Origin: Stromatinia cepivora
Lineage: Eukaryota; Ascomycota; Leotiomycetes; Helotiales; Sclerotiniaceae
DNA length: 64,000 nt
Assembly: GCA_014898415.1 (NCBI GenBank)
Contig: RCTD01000021.1
Coordinates: 1-64,000 of the forward strand
Reading direction: 5' to 3'
The notes below the pieces were generated by a model. It was not told the DNA's origin and ran no database searches. It worked only from the letters and a program-made list of their open reading frames with translations. Within the stretch, counting starts at the first letter, position 1, and each line of letters opens with the position of its first letter. This document shows, in pieces, positions 36,633 through 47,073 of the stretch. Both the position numbers and the translations under genes were made by a program.

Positions 36633-37319
36633 ATGCAACTATCGAGCGCTTTCTTCTTGGCTCTTGCTGCCGCCACCGTCTCTGGCTCAGCCGTAAGTTC
36701 TCTCTTCCTATATCTCACCCAATCCCCATTTCATCTAATATATCCCAGGGTATCTCAGAAAGCAAAACCGCTTTAGGAGCTGCCAAGCCCAGAGGAATCG
36801 GAGCCGCCAGCGGAACAGATGCAACTCCCGGCTTACATGCACGCTTTGTACACGGTCCATACCGCCGCAATAATTCCTACGAGTCGAGATATTCAGAAGG
36901 AACGGGGGCTGCTAACGCTACTGGCGGAGCAAATTCTGGTGAAGGTTACAGTTCTGGCAACGGTTCAGCCCAGCCCAGTGGATCGGGAGGGGAGGCAGCG
37001 GCTGGGAGTGGTGTGGCTTCACCCTCGGGATGGACAGGAGGATTTGGAGGAAACGCTACTACAACAGCAGAAGCTAGCTCTGCTACGGCGACTAGAACTA
37101 GAGAAACTAGCAACGGAGTCACTTCTGCTTCGGGGGCTAGTGTTGCTTCTGCTACTTCCATTTCTCCAGGTTTGTTCTCCCCTGTCTCGAAATATTAGTA
37201 TCTATCTCGCTAACTCGGATGCATTAGCTATTCCCACTGGTGGCGCCGCATCTCTATCTAATAACGGAGGCACAGTCGCAGCTGCTGGTCTCTGTATCGC
37301 ATTTGCTGTTTTTATGTAA
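36633..37319 (+). CDS. Small Ser/Gly-rich secreted protein, probably GPI-anchored
   Basis: I do not recognise a family. Exons are 36633-36692, 36749-37169 and 37228-37319; 190 residues. The first exon encodes a signal peptide (MQLSSAFFLALAAATVSGSA). The mature part is low in complexity: Gly/Ser/Ala/Thr-rich with N-glycosylation-type sites (NNS, NAT, NGS, NAT). A dibasic spot (YRRNN) could be a Kex2-type cleavage site. The C-terminus (GGTVAAAGLCIAFAVFM after small residues SLSNNGG) has the form of a GPI-attachment signal. It is probably a cell-wall or surface protein. Such proteins evolve fast, so lack of recognition is not surprising. A MITE lies 260 bases downstream. Confidence 0.78.
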
Positions 37320-37580
37320 AGGACTTGAACTCCGGCAGTGGTGTGACCTTGTATGAAATCAAGCCGGGCGTTGATATGGATAGAGCTGTATTGGGTGGTT
37401 TGGGTATACTTTCCTGATATATATAGGGCGGCGTATCGGACATTCTTTGGGCAAGTAGGTGGTTTTGGTATTTTGTGGCTTGAGCTGGTCTTTGGTGGTA
37501 GACGGAATAATCACTCGTTCTTACTTTTGAGGTATCAGAAGATTATACAATCGATTGTTTTATTGTATGATTGGAAGGAG

Positions 37581-37824
37581 TCCTAGGCTGCGCAACGGTT
37601 ACCCGCGGGGCGGATAATTGAAGAATCTGAATGGGTACCCGTGGATTATTTGCGGATTATCCATGGATAATCCATAGATACCTGTGGATAATCCACACAG
37701 GACAGATTATTTTAAAATCTCAATGGATAATCTGTGGGCCGGGTAGTAGTTCTGGTGGATAATCTATAGGGCGGATTATCCGCGGGTACCCATGGGTTGC
37801 GGATTATTTCTGCGCAGCCTAGGA
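37581..37824. mobile_element. hAT-like MITE (244 bases)
   Basis: Perfect 14-base terminal inverted repeats TCCTAGGCTGCGCA (37581-37594) and TGCGCAGCCTAGGA (37811-37824). Inside, subterminal motifs alternate on both strands: GGTACCCG/CGGGTACC and GGATAATCC, repeated many times, so the whole unit can fold back on itself. There is no reading frame. The flanks GGAAGGAG (37573-37580) and GGAAGGAC (overlapping the right end, from 37822) resemble an imperfect 8-base target duplication of hAT type, offset by a few bases. The composition (GC-rich ends, GGATAAT core) differs from the surrounding DNA. Confidence 0.75.
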
Positions 37825-38115
37825 AGGACCTGTTTTGGTATGAAAATCCAGAAATGTTTGACTGTGAGTAGCAAGTTTGATCTGTAGATGGATGCTGTCA
37901 TCGCTCGCCATTCTTGTTGAGAGAGTGTTTGGGACTGACGATTTGTTCTGTGTTTTGTTTTATTGAAGAAAGTAGTGTGGTTTCTTGCCTTTCACTTGTT
38001 GGGAACCTGGCAAAAGTGATAGAATGAGATACTCATTTCTGGGGGGACGGGGTGTCCAAAAGCTCCGCTCATAATTCATTAGAGGAGGCTCTTGGATCTA
38101 TTGGAATTTGTGTTA

Positions 38116-38259
38116 ATTTCGAACATTGTATTTATTTCAAATATCAAATTCATTTCGAATATCAAACCCATTTCAAATATCAAACCCATTTCAAATATTA
38201 AGCCTATTTCAAACATTAAATCCATTTCGAATATCAAATCCACTTCAAATCTCGACTAA
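38116..38259. repeat. 18-base minisatellite, eight units
   Basis: About eight diverged copies of ATTTCAAATATCAAACCC in a row, in non-coding DNA. Units differ mostly by C/T or A/G changes (TTCGAA/TTCAAA, ATCAAA/ATTAAA), which would fit transition-biased decay. Confidence 0.85.
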
Positions 38260-40426
38260 GTTTCAAAGTATTTGAAATGTTGAGTCTGAATTGAACCCTT
38301 AGATACACCGTCCGAGGATTGAAATACCCAGGAAAATATGACGGGTACAATACTTTACATTGCGGTTTTGGCATTCCATTCATTTCTTTACCTCGCAGCC
38401 CGAATTTTATCCAAATGCTCAAGCTAGTCAGCAGCAAAATATTCCTCATATCAAACTGTATTTGACCACTGTGCAGATTAGAAAGAATGGAAAAAGTTAC
38501 AAGTCCGGAAAGAATAGGAGCGATCTGTAAATAATCTGAGGTAGAAGGGAAGGAGACCTCTGGATATCGAAAAGTAAGGTTGAAAATGACTTGAGAATGG
38601 ATCCCACATTGGGAAGACAAATAGAGTCAAGACGTTGAATCTTCACCAGTCAAATAGTCATTGGACTTCATGTCGTTGAGTATGCATTCCCTTGCAATGT
38701 AAATGCACTGAGTTTTACTTTGAGAAAAAACAAGAGATATTATTGAGAGTTTTCCTGTGAGGGACAATGAGAGATATTGAAAGTTTTCCTTGGCATAATC
38801 ATTTCGGCCGAAATTTTGTACAGGGAACTTTAGACTTCCTTCGGCGAGCATACCGGCAATGCATAATGACATTGAACACTTGTGTTGACGTGCGCTGAGA
38901 TAAGGACTTTAGCCTCTGACATTTTATAAAATTGAAATGGCTACTGTATCTCCAAAAGAAACCATGGTCAACAGAATACGTGATCAGTGAGGGAATTTGT
39001 TGCGTTGCAGTGGATAGGTTTATATGTTGCATTTCTCATCAACCGTTAACCCGCAACATCCGCCGTGCAATGTGGGGAGATGATAAAGCAAAGTTGGAAA
39101 AATGAAGAGTTCAGAAACGAACCTGAGGTTGTTATAAGATTTTTCATATCCACTTATGAAATGAAGGGGGCCGGGTAGATGGTTTCGGCTAGCTAAACCT
39201 AGCGTTAGCATATCCGGGTCTTCGCTTAAAAGCCGAATTCGGAATTAGGGATTTAGGTTTAGGCTACTAGGTAGATAGCGACCGAGAGAACAGTTGACGT
39301 TCTTTCTTACCTTGATGACATTTCCAAGGATGAAAAGACTGAATGAGTGACTCCCACTCGATCGGGCTAATTCCCTCAGCCAATAATCTGATAAAAAAAC
39401 AAATGCAGATTTCTGATTTCTAATCTCATGCAGATCTTCAGGGCAAAGGCAAGGTTGCTACAAAGAGAAGATAAGGATAATCTTAGATGGAATCTCCGCT
39501 TGAGGATTGTTCGCTCACTAACTCCGTCTTAGTTCCTTTAAGGTTATCACCGTCACCGCTTTCATCTCCCAACAAACGAGCGAGCTCCTTTTTTTTCCAT
39601 ACTAGCTTGACTAGTGGCTAGTTGCCCACTAGAAAACGGGAACTCTTTCATCATACACCGGCAACTATCGTCATCGCTCACGCCGCCAACTTCATTCATT
39701 AATACCATGCGCTCAGCCTTCATTTTGAATCCACTCTTTCCATTTCTGAATGAGTTAGTCCACGATTTTGCCTATTCAGTTATTCTCGTACAGAGTAGAA
39801 TTCACACAAGCGTAGCAAGGGTTCTTGATTTTAGGGAAATATTTGAATGTCTGACATTCCAGTCAAAATTTCTAGATTGTACTGTATTTCCAGTCGACAA
39901 GGTTCCAAATAACCCAGTTAAAAGCACCTGCACTCTCATTGACCTCAACATTAAGCATCCCTGCCATTATTGTTCAGATGAATAAGGTAGGTTCTGTGGG
40001 TATAAAATCCATCGACCCGGGTTACAATCTTTGTTATTTCTTTGATTGATAAGCTAGGTAAAGTTCAGAAGCAAAAAATGATGGATCTGATACTGCCCCC
40101 GCTGATCTCATTCCACGGCAACTCTACCGTTCTCCTTAAATCAGAACGTGGAGACTAAGCATGCATGAGCCCCCGCTTGAAGAGTACCCCTAATTACTAT
40201 CCTCAAATATTTTTGATTCGTCGATTTGTAATCCTTCTCAATATCTAAAGCTAATGGTGGACGCTTCACTAATACTAGATCCCTAAAATACTTCCACATG
40301 TATTTCTAAGCGTCCTTCTTTTTTAGTATATATTCTCAGTCTGTTTATCTTTCAATTTTTGTTTTGTAAACTTTCCACTTCATCGCCCATATTAGTCACG
40401 GCAATTTGCGTGCAACCACTCTCAAA

Positions 40427-43400
40427 ATGTTTGACACATATGCTGAGCGGATGTACGCAGAAAGAGCTACGGATGGTCGTGAAGGAGCTCAAATTCCATT
40501 GCATTCGGATAATTACCGCGGAGAACTCGCTCCACCAGGAGATCGCTCGTCCTCCGAGGGTGAGAGAAACAATGATGGAACATGGGGAGAACATGACCAA
40601 GGCGGACCAGTCGATCGCTCGGCCGCCATGCAAGACTACGAACAACTGCGTCAGCAACTCACACATTTGTCGAGAACTCGTTCACAAAAGAGTGTGGGTA
40701 CTGCCCAAAGACCTTCGGCGCTAAAGAAGATCGTGACTAACGCTAGTCGCCGCTCACGAACGACTGCCGGTGAGGATATAGAGGCGCAAGAAGAGGAAGA
40801 AAAGCTTGAAGAAAACGAAGACACTGCGGCTGAGGATGAGGATGAGGATGAGGATGAATTCGTACTAGGAGACTTCCTCAAAGATGGTCATTTTGAGAAG
40901 CGAAATACGAGAGGAAGTGCTAAAAAGGTTGGTGTGATATACAAGAACTTGACTGTACAGGGGGTTGGAGCAACTTCAACTTATGTCAAGACTCTCCCGT
41001 CTGCTATCATGGGTGTAAGTAATTGTCTGTTCCAAATTCACACAATGTTCCAGACTAATCTATACAATGTAGACTTTCGGACCCGACTTATACAAGCTGT
41101 TGGCGCGGTTCATCCCTGCACTCCCTAAACCTGGATCTCATGGCCAGAGACGCGATTTGATCCACGATTTTACCGGTTGTGTACGCGACGGAGAGATGCT
41201 TCTGGTTTTGGGCAGACCTGGTTCTGGATGCAGCACATTCCTTAAAGCTATTTCGAACAAGAGGGGTGATTATGCTGCTGTCACTGGAGAAGTCTCATAC
41301 GGAGGTATTTCTGCTGAAGAACAAGCAAAGCACTATCGAGGAGAGGTCAATTACAATGAGGAAGACGATCAGCACTTTCCGAGTCTTACGGTTGAACAAA
41401 CTTTGGATTTCTCACTTCTAAACAAGACGAAAAAGCATGAGAAGGGAGATATTCCCACGATAATTACAGCGCTACTGAAGATGTTTGGTATTTCTCACAC
41501 GCGTCACACCCTAGTTGGAGATGTGAGTTCTCGCCTCTTTCCGAATATGATTATAGGAAATAAGTTCTAACGCTTCTGTAGGCTTTCGTCCGAGGTGTTT
41601 CTGGTGGCGAGCGGAAGCGAGTTTCTATTGCGGAGACACTTGCTACTAAGAGCACAGTCGTTTCTTGGGACAACTCTACTCGTGGACTCGATGCGTCGAC
41701 TGCATTAGACTATGCTAATTCCCTAAGAGTAATGACCGATATCAGTAACAGAACAACTCTTGTCACCCTCTATCAAGCCGGAGAGCAAATATACGAGCTC
41801 ATGGATAAGGTACTAGTGATTGATGAGGGAAGAATGGTATATTCAGGACCAGCAAGTGACGCCAAGAACTACTTCGAGAGAATAGGATATTATTGCCCAC
41901 CGAGACAGACTACTGCAGATTTCCTGACGGCTTGCACGGATCCAGCCGAACGCCGGTTTCAAAAAGACTTTAGAGGTCCTATTCCAAAAGGCCCTATTGA
42001 GCTTGAGAAAGCATTCAGAGAAAGCGAAGATTACAAGCTACTTTTGGAAGATGTTGGGTCGTATGAAAGGATGCTACATGAGACCGACCACGCGGATGCA
42101 CGACAATTCAAGGCTTCCGTGGAAGAGACAAAATCCAAGACTGTTGGTTCCCGATCGCCTTACACAGTCTCTTTCTTTCGTCAAGTCCTTGCTTGCACAA
42201 AGCGCGAAATTCAATTGACTCTTGGAGACAAGACAACTCTATATACCAAATTCTTTATTATCATTTCCAACAGTTTAATTGTCGGTTCCTTATTTTACGG
42301 ACAAGCAGCCAACACACTCGGAAACTTCTCTCGGGGCGGTACTATCTTTTTCTCCATTGTCTTCCTGGGATGGCTTCAACTATCTGAACTGATGAAGGCT
42401 GTCGGTGGTAGACCTATCATTGCTAGACACAAAGATTATGCTTTCTATCGTCCATCAGCCGTTGTAATTGCTCGAGTCGTTCAGGATTTTCCGCTGCTAC
42501 TGCTACAGGTTGTCCCGTTTTCTATTGTAGTGGTAAGTATTTGGTCATTCGTAGCTGTGCGGAAATTATACTAACAATCATAGTATTTCATCACCGGACT
42601 TGACGTTGATGCTGGAAAATACTTCATCTATGTCTTGTTCATTTACCTTACGACGTTTTGCATCACCTCCTTATATCGCATGTTTGCCGCACTCTCGCCA
42701 TCGATTGATGATGCTGTTAGGTTTTCGGGTATTGGACTGAATCTTTTGATGTAAGTTGCACTCATGTCTGATCCGATTACCCCTATTGATAAATTACAGT
42801 ATTTTCACCGGATATGTAATTCCTAAACCACAATTAGTATCTGACTATATTTGGTTTGGATGGCTTTACTATGTCAATCCTCTATCATACTCATTCGAAG
42901 CCGTCATGTCAGACGAATTCTACAACAAAAATATCTCTTGTGCTCCGGAACAAACTGTTCCCAGTGGTCCAGGCTATACAAATTCAGAATTTCAGGGCTG
43001 TGCTTCTATCGGTGCTGAGGCTGGAAGCTTGAGTATATCAGGATCTAGATATCTCGAGGAAAGTTTCAATTACTCAAGATCGCATCTATGGAGAAACTTT
43101 GGTGTCGGTTAGTATTAGTAACCTTTCGTTTAATGTTCCGTACGTTCCGGTATCTAACGCGTCCCAGTTATTGCTTGGACTGTCCTCTATATCCTCGTCA
43201 CTGCTATTGCCGCTGAAGTGTTTGATTTCACTGCTGGTGGTGGTGGTGCACTCGAATTCAAGCGTTCTAAGGCTGCAAAGAACAAGGTCAAAGCTGAAAA
43301 TGCTACACCCGACGAAGAAAATTCCCCGGCTTCTGCCAGTCCAGTTCCAGCAAGTGGCGCCTCTTCCAGTGACACGCTAGAGCCAGCTCAAGAGGAAACA

Positions 43401-45457
43401 CTCAAAGACATCTCTGGCTCGGAAAGCGTATTTACATGGGAGAACGTTGAGTACACTGTACCATACCTTGGTGGCGAACGCAAGATTCTCAACAAAGTCA
43501 ATGGCTATGCAAAACCTGGGCTTATGGTGGCACTAATGGGAGCTAGTGGAGCGGGAAAAACTACGCTGCTGAACACTCTTTCTCAACGCCAGAAGACTGG
43601 TGTAGTGACTGGAGATATGTTGGTTGATGGACGACCATTGGGCACTGAATTTCAGAGAGGTACTGGATTTTGTGAGCAAATGGATCTTCATGATGGCACA
43701 GCTACCGTTCGAGAAGCTCTCGAATTCTCTGCTATACTTCGACAAGAACATACAGTTCCAAAAGCTGAGAAGATTGAATACGTAGATAAGATTATTGATC
43801 TCCTCGAATTACGGGATATGCAAGATGCTTTGGTCAGATCTTTGGGTGTGGAACAGAGAAAGAGAGTTACGATTGGCGTTGAACTAGCAGCAAAGCCTAA
43901 CCTTCTACTCTTTTTGGATGAGCCTACTTCTGGACTCGACTCCCAATCTGCTTATTCCATTGTTCGATTTCTGAAGAAACTTTCTGCAGCTGGTCAAGCT
44001 ATCGTCTGTACTATTCATCAGCCCTCCTCAGTCCTCATTCAAGAATTCGACATGATTTTGGCCTTGAATCCGGGCGGCAATACATTCTACTTCGGACCCG
44101 TTGGCGAAAATGGTTCTGCAGTGGTGAAGTACTTTGCTGATCGTGGCGTGCACTGCCCTCCTCAAAAGAACGTCGCAGAATTTATACTCGAAACTGCTGC
44201 CAAAGGTGGAAAGCGCCGTGATGGCAAGAGACTCAACTGGAACGAAGAATGGCTTAATTCCGAAGAAAATAAACATGTTATGCAGGAGATTCAGCGCATC
44301 AAGTCTGAACGTAGCAAAGTTCCAGTTCCAGAGGCTAGTTCCCAACGCGAATTCGCTTCTCCGGTTGCACTTCAAACAACTGAATTGACTAAACGTCTCT
44401 TTACTCAATATTGGCGCGATCCATCATATCTCTATGGAAAGCTCTTCACATCTGTCATCATTGGTATCTTCAACGGCTTCACATTTTGGCAGTTGGGTTA
44501 CGGTATCATTGATATGCAGAATCGAATGTTCTCTTCATTCTTGATCATAGTCATCCCACCCACTATCGTCAATGCTATTGTGCCTAAATTCTATCAGAAT
44601 CGCGCACTTTGGGAAGCCCGAGAACTCCCTTCAAGGATTTATGGTTGGGTTGCATTCTGCACTGCGAATATCGTCGCCGAGATACCAATTGCTATTGTCG
44701 GAGCGGTGATTTATTGGGCATTATGGTATTGGCCTACCGGTCTCCCAAGCGACTCTTCCACATCGGGTTATGTATTCCTCATGACACTACTTTTCGTAAG
44801 TTCCTCCCTTCTTATTCCATCCCTTTATCAAAGTTACTAACACCTTCTCAGTTCCTCTTCCAAGCCTCCTGGGGTCAATGGATCTGCGCCTTCGCACCCT
44901 CCTTCACCGTAATCTCCAATGTCCTCCCCTTCTTCTTCGTCATTTTCAGTCTCTTCAACGGTGTTGTCCGCCCTTACTCTCAAATGTCCGTCTTCTGGCG
45001 CTACTGGCTCTACTATCTTAATCCAGCCACATATTGGATCGGCGGTGTTATCTCTGCTACCCTCTCCAATGTCCCAGTCCAATGCGTCTCCAATGAAGCT
45101 GCTTATTTTAATCCTCCACCGGGCCAAACTTGTTCCTCTTATGCTAGTAACTTTGTTACTTCGGCCGGAAGAGGATATTTGACGAATCCGGGTGCCACGG
45201 CAAATTGTGGATATTGTCCATATGCCAGTGGAGAAGAATATATGGCGACATTAAATATTAGTCCGAGTGATAAATGGAGGTATTTTGGGATTTTCTTGGG
45301 ATTTTGTATCAGTAATTGGGCGTTGGTTTATTTCTTCATCTACACAGTGAGAATTCGAGGGTGGAGTTTTGGATTTGCAAGTTTGTTTGGAGGATTGGGG
45401 AAGATGATTGGGAAGGTTAAGAGTGCGTTTAGAGGGAAGGAAAAGAAGAGTGAGTGA
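40427..45457 (+). CDS. PDR-type ABC transporter (ABCG full-size)
   Basis: A plasma-membrane drug/xenobiotic efflux pump of the pleiotropic drug resistance group, with (NBD-TMD)x2 order. Seven exons: 40427-41014, 41073-41522, 41582-42532, 42584-42750, 42800-43107, 43168-44795 and 44852-45457; 1565 residues. NBD1 has the degenerate PDR Walker A GRPGSGCST (about residue 243), signature VSGGERKRVSIAE and WDNSTRGLDAS. NBD2 has canonical Walker A GASGAGKTT (about 945), the degenerate signature LGVEQRKRV and Walker B LLFLDEPTSGLDS. Such asymmetry is normal for the group. An Asp/Glu-rich stretch (about residues 125-145) precedes NBD1. Membrane segments follow each NBD, with Cys-containing extracellular loops (SCAPEQTVPSG..., CVSNEAAYFN...). 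It resembles fungicide/phytoalexin exporters in style; substrate unknown. The start is the first ATG in context. Confidence 0.93.
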
Positions 45458-46302
45458 TTCTGGGTAGGCAAATGATCGGTTATAGAGGGAGGAAAAGAGG
45501 CTTGATATACCAAAGAGACGTTAATATGATTTGATCGAATTGGATTTTGGGTTTAGCATTGGTTCGTATATCACGACACATAGAGGTTTATTAAAAATAG
45601 GCCCATATATGAATGTATTAGAGCGGCAACGTCCAAGGAGTATCATGATAGATAATGATTAGTTTAATAATGATGGAGGGATATATACTTCTAATAATAC
45701 GCATTTGTCTTCTATTTCGTTTCGAGATCCGAAACCACCAAATTTAACGATTGATTGTGATTGTTTTGTTCTCCGAAAACACACGATAATGGATGACCGC
45801 ATATATTGGACGAAGATTTGTTGGGTGCAGGATGCGAGATCTCTACTTCAGAGCTAAGGGTGGGTGGAATGAGTGCTTTTAAGATATAATATAGTAGGAA
45901 ATATACCTACAGAAGAGATCTATTCCGACCACCTGATTCCCTCTAACCCAAGCAGAGCCCATCCAAATATCTCATCCAAAAATCAACACAATAGCAAGCA
46001 CTCCCATATACATACTCCGCCTCCATCCAAACTTTTCACAATATTGAACTCTGAAATCTCATCTCACTCACTAGCTTGTAATCCCATCCAATCCCATCCC
46101 AATCCCGCCTAGCATCTACATCCGCACTCACAAACACTGGGCCAAAAAAAACAAAAACAAAACAGATCATCCATTCTTTAACCACCCATACCCCTTAACC
46201 ATACATCCCACCATCTCCCCTCCCCACAAAAACCCTAAAACCAGAATCCTTCCCCTCCCCACAAAAAAAACCAAAATATCAAAACATCAACGAAGGGAAT
46301 TG
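45458..46302. other. Intergenic, nothing seen
   Basis: 3' flank of the ABC transporter. AC-rich and A-rich runs near 46140-46290. No gene. Confidence 0.4.
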
Positions 46303-46375
46303 AGCCCAACGGGGGGGTCGAACCCCCAACCTTGTGATTAAGAGTCACACGCTCTACCGATTGAGCTAGCCGGGC
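46303..46375 (-). tRNA. tRNA-Lys (anticodon CTT)
   Basis: A 73-base cloverleaf on the minus strand without an intron. The acceptor stem GCCCGGC pairs with GTTGGGC (two G-T pairs), the D arm is GCTC-AATCGGTA-GAGC, the anticodon arm TGTGA-CTCTTAA-TCACA has CTT in the centre, and the T arm is GGGGG-TTCGACC-CCCCC. The A box (TAGCTCAATCGG) and B box (GGTTCGACCCC) are intact, so it is probably functional. Confidence 0.97.
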
Positions 46376-47073
46376 AGGCTATTATTATTGCTATTGATTT
46401 GATTGTTGAAGCTTATGTTTGTAATTGATAATATATAGCTAGTTAGGTATGGAGCGGGTAGAGAAAATTCTTTAAAGAGTTTTAGGCTAAGCGAGGGGGT
46501 TGTGGAGCTTGTTCGTGGGGGCTAGTTAAGCGGGCTAATAAGTATGTATCCATACTATGAGAAAAACGCCATTTGAAGAACATTGAAATGGCCATTAGAT
46601 GTTTTGATTGCAAGTACTGGGTGAGATAAGGTGGATTTCATGTATATAGGTATTCTATTCTATCAAGTTTCAACTGTAGTTCCCTCTCATTCCATTCATT
46701 CATCCCCACGAGGTATGAGGTATGAGGTGTGTGTATTACCCTTTCCACTGTCATTCAACCACCATTTCACGCATCACCTATCACCCAAGTATCCTGATTG
46801 AATGGATTTCCTTACTACCGTCTCATATTCCTCTCTTAACAACAAATACCAGCACCTCTCTTCCCGAAGAGAAATCATTATGCAATTGTTTTCGTTCATA
46901 AAACCATACTCATGCCGCTTGAACGCCACGCCTACCAGTAATGCCCTTATCCCAAGCAAGCAATCGCAGAAAAGAAGAAAGGAAGAAAAGAATCGAAAAG
47001 GGATTCAAAGTTCTTCAAAAACACTATTGAGCATTATTAAGCTTTTGTACTCGTATGTGACAGTATGCACAAA
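46376..47073. other. Intergenic, nothing seen
   Basis: Between the transfer RNA and the 3' end of the DUF3405 gene. The frame at 46802-47329 overlaps that gene antisense and has no domain. Confidence 0.4.

Larger units (their letters stand above)
37320..40426. other. Gene-free stretch with MITE and minisatellite
   Basis: 3.1 kb without a supported gene. It holds the inverted-repeat element at 37581-37824 and the 18-base tandem array at 38116-38259. Frames at 38234-38620, 38627-38872 and 39614-39985 lack domains and proper starts. The last 150 bases are the likely promoter of the ABC transporter. Confidence 0.5.
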
